Shown: positions 28,019-37,757 of the stretch, one piece after another | Numbering within the stretch: position 1 is the stretch's first letter | Layout of the letters: each line of letters begins with the position of its first letter | NCBI GenBank assembly: GCA_963790245.1 | Contig: CAWBNP010000002.1 | Location: 806,001-870,000 of the forward strand | Direction: 5' to 3' | DNA length: 64,000 bases | Source of the DNA: JACCVG01 sp963790245 | Lineage (GTDB): Bacteria > Actinomycetota > Thermoleophilia > Solirubrobacterales > Thermoleophilaceae | Notes under the pieces: model-generated | Database searches by the model: none | What the model was told of the DNA's origin: nothing | Seen by the model: only the letters and a program-made list of their open reading frames with translations | Made by a program: the position numbers and the translations under genes

Positions 28019-28438
28019 TCAGGGCTGGAAAAGGCCGAGGATGATGCCCGAGACAGCCAGCACCTTCAGCTGGTAGCCCGACTCGATCAGCCACGCCTTC
28101 GGTGACGGTCTCGGGTTGAACGCGGCCTGGGTCGCCATCGTCGTGGCGACGAAACCGACCCAGATCACGATGCCGAGTATCAGCCCGTCGATCCAGCCGC
28201 TCGCGCCGACCCAGTCGAGTACGCGCGAGAGGATGTAGGCCTCGACCAGCACGCAGACGAACGCGATCGCGTAGCCGGCATTCGAGCTGGCCGCGAGGTC
28301 TTCATCCGTGTAGCCGCGCGCCGCGACCCAAGCCTTGCCCCACAGCACCATGTACCAGAGCGCTCCGAGCGCCTGGGCGGCAACGGCGCACAGCAGGATT
28401 GCGAGGTAGTTGACCTCGCCGGCGAACAGGTCGATCAC
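28019..28438 (-). CDS. DUF1761 family membrane protein
   Basis: Small integral membrane protein of 139 residues with four hydrophobic segments. The start NYLAILLCAVAAQALGALWYMVLWGKAW and the later WVGFVATTMATQAAFNPRPSPKAWLIESGYQL match the DUF1761 pattern; no function is established. I chose the GTG at 28438 because GGGAGG lies six bases upstream; the frame stays open to 28504. Convergent with the acyl-CoA dehydrogenase gene and divergent from the amidase, with both promoters squeezed into about 45 bases. Confidence 0.72.
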   Translation of the reverse strand: MIDLFAGEVNYLAILLCAVAAQALGALWYMVLWGKAWVAARGYTDEDLAASSNAGYAIAFVCVLVEAYILSRVLDWVGASGWIDGLILGIVIWVGFVATTMATQAAFNPRPSPKAWLIESGYQLKVLAVSGIILGLFQP

Positions 28439-28471
28439 GTGGGGCCTCCCGGTCGGTTGGGGAGAACCTAA

Positions 28472-28477
28472 TACAGT
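28472..28477 (+). promoter_or_regulatory. -10 element of a leaderless promoter for the amidase gene
   Basis: TACAGT (fits TANNNT) followed by exactly seven bases and GTG at 28485, the spacing expected when transcription starts at the first base of the start codon. Confidence 0.5.
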
Positions 28478-28484
28478 CCCCGGC

Positions 28485-29921
28485 GTGTCGGGAGAGAGCC
28501 TCATGTTCCGCCCCGCTCTCGAGCTCGCGGAGCTCGTCAGGTCGGGTGAGGTCAGCGCCGTAGAGCTGACCCAGGAAGCGCTCGATCAGATCGACGCGAT
28601 CGATCCTCAGATCAACGCCTTCACGACGCTGGACGCCGAACGCGCCCTGACAACCGCGTCGCAGGTCGGCCCGGGCGACGAACGGCCTTTCGCCGGGGTT
28701 CCGATCGCGATCAAGGATCTGTTCACCCCGGTCGCCGGGGTCCGGATGGCCAACGGCTCGGACCTGTTCGAGGATTTCACGCCGGACTTCGACTGTTCCC
28801 TCGTCCGCCGCGTCCGCGAGGCCGGCTTCGTGATCGTCGGCGTGACCGCGAGTCCCGAGTTCGGGATCCTGCCCGTCACCTCTCCGCGCCGCTTCGGCGA
28901 CAGCCGCAACCCCTGGGACACCGGCCGCGTGCCCGGCGGTTCGAGCGGTGGATCGGGAGCCGCCGTCGCGGCGGGAATGGTCCCGGTCGCGCACGGCTCC
29001 GACGGCGGCGGTTCGATCCGGATCCCGGCGGCCTGCTGCGGCCTGGTCGGACTGAAGCCAAGCCGCGGCCGGATCTCGATGGCGCCGATGCTCGGCTGGC
29101 ATTACACCTCTACCAACGGAGCGCTCACCCGGACCGTCGCCGATTCGGCCGCGATGCTCGACCTCATGGCGGGCTACGAGCCCGGCGATACCGTCTGGAT
29201 CCCCGATCCCGCCGAGCCGTTCGCAGCCTCGGCGGCCGCCGACCCGGCACCGCTGCGAATCGCCCTGATGACCGATTCTCCGCTCCGCAACCCCGTCGAT
29301 CCCTCGTGCGTCCAGGCGGCGCGCGAAGCCGCCGACCTTCTGTCCGACCTCGGCCACGAGGTCTTCGAGGGTGGCCCGTCGCTCGATCCGGGCGAGCTTC
29401 TGAGTCACTTCACCAACCACTGGGCGGTCGGGGTCTCCGAGGTCACGCTCGCCGGCGCCACGCTTCAAGGCCGCCCGGTCACGGCGGAGGACGTCGAGCC
29501 ACTCACCTGGGCACTCCACACCCAGGGCGAGGCCCTGAGCGCGCCCGCCTATCGCGCTTCGCTCGGAATCCTCGAGCGCACGGCGCGCGAGGTAGTGAGC
29601 AGCTTCGGCGATTTCGACGTCCTGCTGACCCCCGGGCTCGCCGAGCCACCGGTAACGCTCGGGACGATCGATGCCTGCGCCGAGGATCCGATGGCGGCGT
29701 TCGCGCGCTCGGCCGCCTTCACACCGTTTACGGCGATTTTCAACGTCACCGGCCAGCCGGCGATTTCGGTCCCGCTCGTCCACGGCGAGGACGGTCTCCC
29801 GCGCGCAATCCAGCTCGTCGGCCGGCCCTCGGACGAAGCGACCCTGCTGTCGCTCTCCGGTCAGCTCGAGCGTGCCCGCCCATGGGCCGAGCGCCGCCCG
29901 ACGGTCTCAGCTGCCGCCTGA
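28485..29921 (+). CDS. Amidase signature family protein
   Basis: Hydrolase of carboxamides using the Ser-cisSer-Lys triad: Lys in VPIAIKDLF, cis-Ser in GSDGGGSIRIPA and nucleophilic Ser in the same amidase-signature block starting PGGSSGGSGAAVAAGMVPVA. About 478 residues from the GTG at 28485. An ATG six codons later (28503) has GGGAGAG ahead of it and could be used from the same transcript. C-terminal blocks FDVLLTPGLAEPPVTLG and NVTGQPAISVPL are typical of the family. Substrate not known; the gatCAB context is absent, so it is not GatA. Overlaps atpC tail to tail by 15 bases. Confidence 0.9.
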   Translation: MSGESLMFRPALELAELVRSGEVSAVELTQEALDQIDAIDPQINAFTTLDAERALTTASQVGPGDERPFAGVPIAIKDLFTPVAGVRMANGSDLFEDFTPDFDCSLVRRVREAGFVIVGVTASPEFGILPVTSPRRFGDSRNPWDTGRVPGGSSGGSGAAVAAGMVPVAHGSDGGGSIRIPAACCGLVGLKPSRGRISMAPMLGWHYTSTNGALTRTVADSAAMLDLMAGYEPGDTVWIPDPAEPFAASAAADPAPLRIALMTDSPLRNPVDPSCVQAAREAADLLSDLGHEVFEGGPSLDPGELLSHFTNHWAVGVSEVTLAGATLQGRPVTAEDVEPLTWALHTQGEALSAPAYRASLGILERTAREVVSSFGDFDVLLTPGLAEPPVTLGTIDACAEDPMAAFARSAAFTPFTAIFNVTGQPAISVPLVHGEDGLPRAIQLVGRPSDEATLLSLSGQLERARPWAERRPTVSAAA

Positions 29922-30341
29922 GGCGCAGTCCACGAAAGCCGTCAGGCGCTTGATGTCGCGCTCGTGGCGAGCTCGATCCTCGGAACCGTCCTCAGCGCCC
30001 TCGGCCGCCTTGCGGGCGTCCTCGAGCCGCGTCTCGAGATCAGCCCGATCGAGCTTGTCGGGCTCGATCGCGTCCTCGACCAGCAGCAGCGCGGAGTTGT
30101 CGACCACCTGTAGGTAGCCCTCGCCCTGGGCGAAACGGACGATCTCGGCGCTGCCCGGGTTCTCGGATCCGGAGATGTAGAGCCGCAGCTCGGTCGGCTC
30201 GAGCATCGCCATCAGCGGCGCGTGGTTAGCGAGCACGCCGATTCCACCCGTACTCGTGCGGGTCACGACCATCTCGACCTCGCCGCTCCAGGCATCGCCC
30301 TCGGGGGTCTTGACCTCGACCGGAAACGTGTTGCGGGCCAT
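29907..30341 (-). CDS. atpC: ATP synthase F1 epsilon subunit
   Basis: Central-stalk subunit that contacts gamma and the c-ring and can inhibit ATP hydrolysis. The 144 residues have the N-terminal beta-sandwich (FPVEVKTPEGDAWSGEVEMV; GIGVLANHAPLMAMLEP; GYLQVVDNSALLLVEDA) and a C-terminal helical hairpin with many charged residues. Last gene of the ATP synthase operon; nine bases after the atpD stop. Its end overlaps the convergent amidase gene. Confidence 0.95.
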   Translation of the reverse strand: MARNTFPVEVKTPEGDAWSGEVEMVVTRTSTGGIGVLANHAPLMAMLEPTELRLYISGSENPGSAEIVRFAQGEGYLQVVDNSALLLVEDAIEPDKLDRADLETRLEDARKAAEGAEDGSEDRARHERDIKRLTAFVDCASGGS

Positions 30342-30350
30342 TGGCGGCCG

Positions 30351-31784
30351 CTACTCCTTCGAGCCGGACTTCTTGACGTCTTCCATGACCTCGTCGATCG
30401 AGCCCTTCATGTTGAAGGCGCGCTCGGGGACGTCGTCGTGGTCGCCGGCGATGACCTCCTTGAAGGAGCGGACGGTCTCCTCGATCGGCACGTACTTGCC
30501 CGACAGGCCGGTGAACTGCTCGGCGACGAAGAACGGCTGCGAGAGGAAGCGCTCGATGCGGCGCGCCCGGTTGACCGTTTGCTTATCGGCGTCGGAGAGC
30601 TCGTCGATCCCGAGGATCGCGATGATGTCCTGCAGCTCGCGGTAGCGCTGGAGGATCTCCTTGACCTCGTTGGCGACGTCGAAGTGCTCCTGGCCGACGA
30701 CATCCGGCTTGAGGATCGTCGAGCTCGAGTCGAGCGGGTCGACCGCGGGGTAGATCCCCTTCTCCGAGATCGCGCGCGACAGCGTCGTCGTCGCGTTGAG
30801 GTGCGCGAACGCCGATGCCGGCGCCGGGTCGGTGAGGTCATCCGCCGGGACGTAGATCGCCTGGATCGAGGTGACCGAGCCCTGGCGGGTAGAGGTGATC
30901 CGCTCCTGGAGCTCGCCCATCTCGGTCGTCAGCGTCGGCTGGTAGCCGACCTGCGAGGGCATCCGCCCGAGCAGCGCGGAGACCTCCGAGCCCGCTTGGA
31001 CGAAGCGGAAGATGTTGTCGATGAAAAGCAGCACGTCCTGGCCGCCCTGCTCGCGGAAGTACTCGGCCATCGTCAGGCCCGAGAGGGCGACGCGCATGCG
31101 CGCGCCGGGCGGCTCGTTCATCTGGCCGAAGACGAGCATCGTCTTGTCGATGACGCCCGACTCCTTCATCTCCAGCCAGAGGTCGTTTCCCTCGCGCGAG
31201 CGCTCGCCGACGCCGCAGAAGGCCGACAGGCCGCCGTGCTCCTGGGCGATGTTGTTGATCAGCTCCTGGATCAGCACCGTCTTGCCGACACCCGCGCCGC
31301 CGAACAGGCCGACCTTGCCGCCCTTGGCGTAGGGCGCGAGCAGGTCGACGACCTTGATCCCCGTCTCGAAGATCTCCTGGCTCGGGGTCAGGTCCTCGGC
31401 GTTCGGCGCCGGGCGGTGGATCGGCCACCGCTCTTCGGCCTCGACGTCGCCCGCGTCGTCGATCGTCTCGCCGAGCACGTTGAAGATCCGGCCGAGCGTC
31501 CCCTTGCCGACCGGGACCGTGATCGGCGCGCCGGTGTCGACGACATCGGTGCCGCGCCGCAGGCCGTCGGTCGAGTCCATCGCAACCGCTCGCACGCGAT
31601 CATCGCCGAGGTGCTGGAGGCACTCGCAGACGAGGGTGTGGCTTTCGCCGTCGGCTCGCTCGAGCTCGATCTCGAGCGCGTTATAGACCTCGGGCAGGTC
31701 GCCGTCGGGGAACGATGCCTCGATCACGACGCCGGTGATCGACTCGATCCGGCCGACTGTCCTGGTGCTCGTTGCTGCTTCCAC
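30351..31784 (-). CDS. atpD: ATP synthase F1 beta subunit
   Basis: Catalytic subunit of F1. The 477 residues include Walker A GGAGVGKTVLIQELI (about 160-175), the catalytic Glu region GVGERSREGNDLW, Walker B VLLFIDNIFRFVQAGSEVSALLGR and the DELSEED-like loop present as IDELSDADKQTV. Start MEAATSTRTVGRIESITGVV shows the beta-barrel domain. Located between atpG and atpC in the standard order. Confidence 0.98.
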   Translation of the reverse strand: MEAATSTRTVGRIESITGVVIEASFPDGDLPEVYNALEIELERADGESHTLVCECLQHLGDDRVRAVAMDSTDGLRRGTDVVDTGAPITVPVGKGTLGRIFNVLGETIDDAGDVEAEERWPIHRPAPNAEDLTPSQEIFETGIKVVDLLAPYAKGGKVGLFGGAGVGKTVLIQELINNIAQEHGGLSAFCGVGERSREGNDLWLEMKESGVIDKTMLVFGQMNEPPGARMRVALSGLTMAEYFREQGGQDVLLFIDNIFRFVQAGSEVSALLGRMPSQVGYQPTLTTEMGELQERITSTRQGSVTSIQAIYVPADDLTDPAPASAFAHLNATTTLSRAISEKGIYPAVDPLDSSSTILKPDVVGQEHFDVANEVKEILQRYRELQDIIAILGIDELSDADKQTVNRARRIERFLSQPFFVAEQFTGLSGKYVPIEETVRSFKEVIAGDHDDVPERAFNMKGSIDEVMEDVKKSGSKE

Positions 31785-31822
31785 GTTGGTTCTCCTTGAG
31801 GGTCGGTTCGAAGGGTGGGGCG

Positions 31823-32749
31823 TCAGCTGAGCCCCTCGGCTCCGGCGACGACTTCCATGATTTCCTGGGTGATCTCGGCCTGGCGGCGGCGGTTGGCCTC
31901 GAGGGTGAGGCTGCCGATCAGGTCCGAGGCGTTATCCGATGCCGAGCGCATCGCCGTCATGCGGGCGCCGTGCTCGGAGGCGGTCGACTCGAGCAACCGC
32001 CTGAAGATCGAGATCTCGAGGTAGTCCGGGATCAGCCGCTGAAGGATCTCCTCGGGCTCGGGCTCGAACAGCCACAGCGCGCGGCTGTGGTCGGCGGGCT
32101 CCTCATCCTCGTCCTCCCCGCCGGTACCGAGGTGCTCGTCTGCGGTCTCGAGCAGGCTCGCCATCTCCTGGAGCGGGAGCAGGACCTCGTTGCGGACCTC
32201 CTGGGAGAGCGGGGAGATGTAGTGGTTGTGAACGGTCTCGATCCGGTCGACCTTGCCGTCGACGAACGCAGCCGCGAGATCCTCGGCGATCTCGCGCGCG
32301 TCGGCGTAGCTCGGCCGATCGGTGAAGCCCTGGTAGGCGCCCGCGACCTCGAAGCCGCGGAAGCTGAGCGATGAGACGCCGCGCTTGCCGGAGGCGTACC
32401 AGACGACCTGCTTGCCCTCCTTGACGAGCTCGCGCTGGCGGCGGTTGGCGGCGCGGATGATCTGCGAGTTGAACGCGCCGGCCAGACCGCGGTCGCCGGT
32501 CACGATCAGGATCGCGACGGTCTCGACGTCTTCGCGCTGCTCGAGCAGCGGCATGTTCGGGATCGACTGGGCGTTCGCCACGACCCGCGCGGTCAGCTTG
32601 CGGATCGCCCGCGCGTAGGGGCGCAGCGCCTCGATTCGCTGCTCCGCGCGGCGCAGGCGCGCGGCGGCGACCATCTCCATGGCGCGCGTGATCTTCTGGA
32701 TGTTCTTGACGGAAGCGATCCGGTCTTTGATGTCCTTCTGGGTCGCCAT
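31823..32749 (-). CDS. atpG: ATP synthase F1 gamma subunit
   Basis: Rotor shaft of F1. Starts at the ATG at 32749 (MATQKDIKDRIASVKNIQKI), the family's conserved N-terminal helix; 308 residues. Middle domain LIVTGDRGLAGAFNSQIIR, and C-terminal helix SDNASDLIGSLTLEANRRRQAEITQEIMEVVAGAE. A loop at about 205-225 (TADEHLGTGGEDEDEEPAD) is unusually acidic. Immediately upstream is a 165-bp inverted-repeat element whose terminal stem includes the GGGAGCAGG ribosome-binding region, so translation may be modulated by structure. Confidence 0.97.
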   Translation of the reverse strand: MATQKDIKDRIASVKNIQKITRAMEMVAAARLRRAEQRIEALRPYARAIRKLTARVVANAQSIPNMPLLEQREDVETVAILIVTGDRGLAGAFNSQIIRAANRRQRELVKEGKQVVWYASGKRGVSSLSFRGFEVAGAYQGFTDRPSYADAREIAEDLAAAFVDGKVDRIETVHNHYISPLSQEVRNEVLLPLQEMASLLETADEHLGTGGEDEDEEPADHSRALWLFEPEPEEILQRLIPDYLEISIFRRLLESTASEHGARMTAMRSASDNASDLIGSLTLEANRRRQAEITQEIMEVVAGAEGLS

Positions 32750-32750
32750 T

Positions 32751-32915
32751 AGATGCCTGCTCCCACGGGAGCGTGCGCAGGAGAGCCGAAAAGGCCGAGC
32801 TGGGGTAGGACGCAGGGTGAGTTCATGCCCGTGAGGCATGGACGAGCCCGAGGACGCCGCCCAGCGACGGCGTTTTCGGCTCTCATGCGTGCGATTCTCG
32901 TGGGAGCAGGCATCT
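32751..32915. repeat. 165-bp inverted-repeat element between atpA and atpG
   Basis: Perfect 17-base terminal inverted repeats AGATGCCTGCTCCCACG (32751-32767) and its complement (32899-32915). Inside is a second perfect 12-base pair, GAGAGCCGAAAA (32781-32792) with TTTTCGGCTCTC (32873-32884). At the centre is CATGCC-CGTGA-GGCATG (32825-32841). The left terminus also contains its own palindrome, GCTCCC-GT-GGGAGC on the minus strand. The element fills the whole gap, ending one base before the atpG ATG and three bases after the atpA stop. No clear target-site duplication and no ORF: either a structured mRNA region or a MITE-like insertion. Confidence 0.85.
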
Positions 32916-32918
32916 CAG

Positions 32919-34619
<1,701 letters not shown>

Positions 34620-34648
34620 GTGTTAGGAGTCTCCTTAAGGCGCGACGC

Positions 34649-35182
34649 CTACGCGGCGCGGGCCACTTGCTTTCGAAGTTTTTCCAACCGGTTGCGGATG
34701 CTCGCGTCGAGCACCATGTTTCCGACCTGTAGGACGAGGCCGCCCAGCACGTCAGGGTCGACCTTGCTCGTGAGCTCGACCTTGCGATCGGTTTGCTCCT
34801 CGATCTTCTTGCCGATCTCCTCCACGAGCTTTTCGTCGAGCTCGATCGCCGAGGTCACCGAAACGGCCAACATGCGGTTCTCGTCCGCCCACAGCTTGTC
34901 GAACTCGCGCCTGATCCGGAACAGGACCGGCAGCCGGTGGCGCTCGGCGAGCAGCTCCAGGAAGTTGACGAACCGCTCGTCGCCGCCCTCGATCACCTTG
35001 CCGATGCCGCCCTTCTTCTCATCTGAGGAGAAATAGGGCGAGAAGAAGAACACCTGGAGATCCCGGTTGTCCGAGAGCTCGTCGGCGAACTCGCCGAGCT
35101 CCTCGTGAACCCGATCGAGCACGTCGTGCTCGATCGACGCGTCAAACAGCGCACGCGAGTAGACCTCGGCGATCTGCTCCAT
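34649..35182 (-). CDS. atpH: ATP synthase F1 delta subunit
   Basis: Peripheral-stalk cap joining b to alpha. The 177 residues show the OSCP/delta pattern: MEQIAEVYSRALFDAS at the N-terminus, FFFSPYFSSDEKKGGI, NFLELLAERHRLPVLFRI, and the C-terminal VDPDVLGGLVLQVGNMVLDASIRNRL domain. Two bases separate it from the atpF stop, and 29 from atpA. Confidence 0.95.
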   Translation of the reverse strand: MEQIAEVYSRALFDASIEHDVLDRVHEELGEFADELSDNRDLQVFFFSPYFSSDEKKGGIGKVIEGGDERFVNFLELLAERHRLPVLFRIRREFDKLWADENRMLAVSVTSAIELDEKLVEEIGKKIEEQTDRKVELTSKVDPDVLGGLVLQVGNMVLDASIRNRLEKLRKQVARAA

Positions 35183-35184
35183 TC

Positions 35185-35769
35185 CTAGCGGTCGCCTCCG
35201 TCCGCTGCCGGGCCGGCGAGGGCCGTGAAGTCGACCTCGGAGAGGGCGTCCTCGATCAGCCGGCGGTGGTCGTCATCGTCAAGCGACTTGCGCGTGACCT
35301 TCTCGGTCGCCGTGATCGTCAGGTTGGCGACCTCCTTGCGGATCTCATCCAGCGCGCGGCGCGTCTCGGACTCGATGTCCTTGCGGGTGGACTCGAGCAG
35401 CTGCTCTCGATAGGCCTTCGCCTCGTTACGAGCCTGCTCCTCGGTCGCCTCGCCCGCCTTGCGGGCACGCACGACGATGTCCTCGGCCTGCTCGCGAGCC
35501 TCGGCGAGCCGTGCGCGGTACTCGGCGAGCACCTTGTCGGATTCCGCGCGGAGCCGCTCGGACTCCTCGATCTCGTCGGCGATCGCCTGGCGGCGCCGAT
35601 CGAGGAACGCACCCAGCTGCGGGAAGGCGAGCTTGCGCAGCAGGAGCAGGGCGGCGCCGAATGAGAGCAGCGTCCAGACCATCAGACCCAGGCTGGGGCT
35701 GACGAGAAAGCTGCCGCCGCCTTCAGCGGGCGCCTCGGTCGCGGCGAATATCAGCGTGATCGCGTCCAT
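35185..35769 (-). CDS. atpF: ATP synthase F0 b subunit
   Basis: Membrane-anchored peripheral stalk. The 194 residues have one N-terminal helix (LGLMVWTLLSFGAALLLLRK), then a long charged coiled-coil (about 55-170) rich in Ala, Glu, Arg and Lys with the conserved FLDRRRQAIADEIEESERLR. Only one b-type gene is present, so the stalk is probably a b homodimer. Confidence 0.95.
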   Translation of the reverse strand: MDAITLIFAATEAPAEGGGSFLVSPSLGLMVWTLLSFGAALLLLRKLAFPQLGAFLDRRRQAIADEIEESERLRAESDKVLAEYRARLAEAREQAEDIVVRARKAGEATEEQARNEAKAYREQLLESTRKDIESETRRALDEIRKEVANLTITATEKVTRKSLDDDDHRRLIEDALSEVDFTALAGPAADGGDR

Positions 35770-35775
35770 GCAGGC

Positions 35776-36045
35776 CTAGAGGAAGAAGGCGATCAGGCCG
35801 AAGATCAGCGTGTAGAAGGCGACGGCCTCGGTGAGCGCGAAGCCGAGCCACTGGATGCTCGTGATCTCGTCGCGCATCTCCGGGTTGCGGGTGACCGACT
35901 CGATCACCTTGCCGAAAATGTAGCCGACACCGATGCCGGCGCCGATCGAGCCGAGGCCCGCACCGATGCCGAGCGCGATCGACTTCAGACCCGCGTCGGT
36001 CACACCCTCGGCGGCCTGGGCGAATGGGATCAAAACGTCGAACAT
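35776..36045 (-). CDS. atpE: ATP synthase F0 c subunit
   Basis: Ring-forming proteolipid of 89 residues. Helix 1 carries GIGAGLGSIGAGIGVGY, the loop has RNPEMRDEI, and helix 2 has the ion-binding Glu73 in LGFALTEAVAFYTLI. The helix-1 position that is Gln in sodium-binding rings appears to be Val40, so the ring should use protons. The N-terminal FAQAAEG segment is slightly longer than in E. coli. Confidence 0.96.
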   Translation of the reverse strand: MFDVLIPFAQAAEGVTDAGLKSIALGIGAGLGSIGAGIGVGYIFGKVIESVTRNPEMRDEITSIQWLGFALTEAVAFYTLIFGLIAFFL

Positions 36046-36057
36046 GTCGGGTCTCCT

Positions 36058-36957
36058 TTAGTGACCCTCGGCGACGGCTTCGCCGAGATAGATGGACGTA
36101 AGCGTTGCGAAGATGAAGGCCTGCAGACCGGCCACGATCACGACCTCGAAGAGGAAGAAGACGATCGCGATCGGGGCGGTGAGCCAGCCGAGCGCTGCGA
36201 GCCCGAGCAGGACGGCGAGCCCGCCGCCCATGAACAGGATCAGCATGTGGCCGGCGAGGATGTTCGCGAACAGTCGCACCGAGAGCGAGACGATTCGCAT
36301 GATCTGCGAGAGCACCTCGATCGGCACGATCAGGACCAGCAGCGCCGGCGGGGACCCGCCCGGGATCCACGTCTTCAGGTACCCACCGAGCCCGTGGTGT
36401 CGCACGCCCTCGACCTGGTAGGCGACCCAGACGACGAGCGTCAGCGCGAGCGGGATCGAGAGGTTTGCGGTCGCCGCGTAGATCGCCAGCGAGGGGATCG
36501 CGAGGCCGAAGACGTCGACCGTGTGCTCCGTGTTGAGCGGCAGCGGCAGGTAGCCGATCAGGTTCGAGAACAGGATGAAGAGGAACAGCGTCGCGATGAA
36601 GGGGAACCAGCGGACCGACATCTCGCGCGACATGTTGTCGCCCGTGATCTGGTCGCGCGAGAGGGTGAAGATCGCCTCGACGGCGGCCTGGACCCGATTC
36701 GGCTTGTCAACCATGCGACGAGCGATGTAGGTCATCGTCGTGACCGTCAGGACGGTCGCGATCACCAGGTAGAGAACGGCCTTGTTGATCGACAGGTCGA
36801 ACGGGCCGACCTGAATCGGTATCCAGGGCTCGAGCTTGAACTCGTTGATCGGCGCGAAGTCGGCGTTCTCGCCACTGCTACCGACCAGCGCGACCAGCGC
36901 GATCGTTCCACCGAGCCAGATCGCGAACCCGAGCAGGACCTTTTGCTTCGTGCTCAC
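36058..36957 (-). CDS. atpB: ATP synthase F0 a subunit
   Basis: Proton-channel stator. The 299 residues have about six helices; the essential Arg lies in RIVSLSVRLFANILAGHMLI, and the last helices contain LQAFIFATLTSIYLGEAVAEGH. An N-terminal segment (ENADFAPINEFKLEPWIPI) is extracytosolic. GTG start. The 52-base gap upstream holds a copy of the dispersed palindromic repeat that includes the stop of the AtpI-like gene. Confidence 0.96.
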   Translation of the reverse strand: MSTKQKVLLGFAIWLGGTIALVALVGSSGENADFAPINEFKLEPWIPIQVGPFDLSINKAVLYLVIATVLTVTTMTYIARRMVDKPNRVQAAVEAIFTLSRDQITGDNMSREMSVRWFPFIATLFLFILFSNLIGYLPLPLNTEHTVDVFGLAIPSLAIYAATANLSIPLALTLVVWVAYQVEGVRHHGLGGYLKTWIPGGSPPALLVLIVPIEVLSQIMRIVSLSVRLFANILAGHMLILFMGGGLAVLLGLAALGWLTAPIAIVFFLFEVVIVAGLQAFIFATLTSIYLGEAVAEGH

Positions 36958-36995
36958 AGGGATACGCCCCTCAGGGTCAAGCGCTGCTGGATGAG

Positions 36996-37012
36996 GACCC
37001 GGCGGGGTCTCA
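36996..37012 (+). repeat. Dispersed palindromic border repeat, copy 7 (AtpI-like stop)
   Basis: GACCCGGCGGGGTCTCA on the plus strand; the last three bases complement the TGA stop of the AtpI-like gene. Arms GACCC/GGGTC, spacer GGCG (plus strand GGCG instead of GGTG). Confidence 0.7.
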
Positions 37013-37402
37013 CGTGGATCGCCCGCCGCCGTAGGGATGGGTGAGCATCTGGATCGTCAGGTCGGCGGTGAACAGCGCGACCGTCAGGATCGCCGCCGCG
37101 AGCCCGGCGTCGCGGCCGGCGACGAGGCCGACAATCAGGATCGCGGCGCCCATCAGCCAAACGCGGCCGAGCATGCTGATCGCGTTGACGGCGACCATCG
37201 CGCGTGGGTTCTCGGACGCCCCTGCCCGGCGAGCCAGAAGACGACGCACCGCGCGCTGGAGCAACCACGCCACGGCGGCGGCCCCGTAGCCGACGAGCGG
37301 CATCCCGACCAGGGTGAAGACCGGTAGGGCGACGACGAGCAGGATCAGATCGATGTAGCCGACCAGCGACCCTCGGCCGGCGCCCTTCACGGGGTCGGCC
37401 AT
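37010..37402 (-). CDS. ATP synthase-associated membrane protein, AtpI-like
   Basis: A 130-residue membrane protein with about four helices (YIDLILLVVALPVFTLVGMP; YGAAAVAWLLQ; WLMGAAILIVGLVAG; LAAAILTVALFTADLTIQML), in the place where atpI usually sits, just before atpB. AtpI helps c-ring assembly or Mg2+ uptake in some bacteria. Sequence resemblance to characterised AtpI is weak, so the assignment rests mostly on topology and position. The ATG at 37402 follows the preceding stop by one base and has GGGA upstream. Confidence 0.7.
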   Translation of the reverse strand: MADPVKGAGRGSLVGYIDLILLVVALPVFTLVGMPLVGYGAAAVAWLLQRAVRRLLARRAGASENPRAMVAVNAISMLGRVWLMGAAILIVGLVAGRDAGLAAAILTVALFTADLTIQMLTHPYGGGRST

Positions 37403-37403
37403 G

Positions 37404-37595
37404 TCACGTGTCCCTAAAGCGTGTGAAGACAAGGGCGATTCCGGCGGCGAACCCGACGGCGAGGCCGGCGAGCGTGAGGGGAGCGGTCGAGCCGACGAGC
37501 GTGCCCAGTCCAAAGCCCGCCCCGGTCCCGAGCACGATCATCGCCAACAGAAGGGCGCCTGCCGTGGCAGGGTTGGGGCGGTCCGGGCCGCTCAT
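37404..37595 (-). CDS. Small AtpZ/AtpI-type protein heading the ATP synthase operon
   Basis: Only 63 residues with two helices (AGALLLAMIVLGTGAGFGLG; LTLAGLAVGFAAGIALVF) separated by a short Gly/Ser turn, the pattern of AtpZ/Q-type proteins that precede atpI. First gene of the operon on the minus strand. The 162 bases upstream (37596-37757), shared with the divergent yjbQ-like gene, should hold the operon promoter; TATAGA on the minus strand near 37700 is a candidate -10, without a clear -35. Confidence 0.65.
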   Translation of the reverse strand: MSGPDRPNPATAGALLLAMIVLGTGAGFGLGTLVGSTAPLTLAGLAVGFAAGIALVFTRFRDT

Positions 37596-37757
37596 GGTTT
37601 GGTTGCTCGCTCTGCATTCTTCGACCCGGCGTGGAGGCTCCGAACGACCCGTTTAGGAGGGTTCGATCGGCGGCTAAGGACCTCACTTCACCGGGTGCGT
37701 GACTCTATACGAGCCGGCGAGCGCGCGAGGGCCGCCCCAGAGCGCAACAATCGCCAC

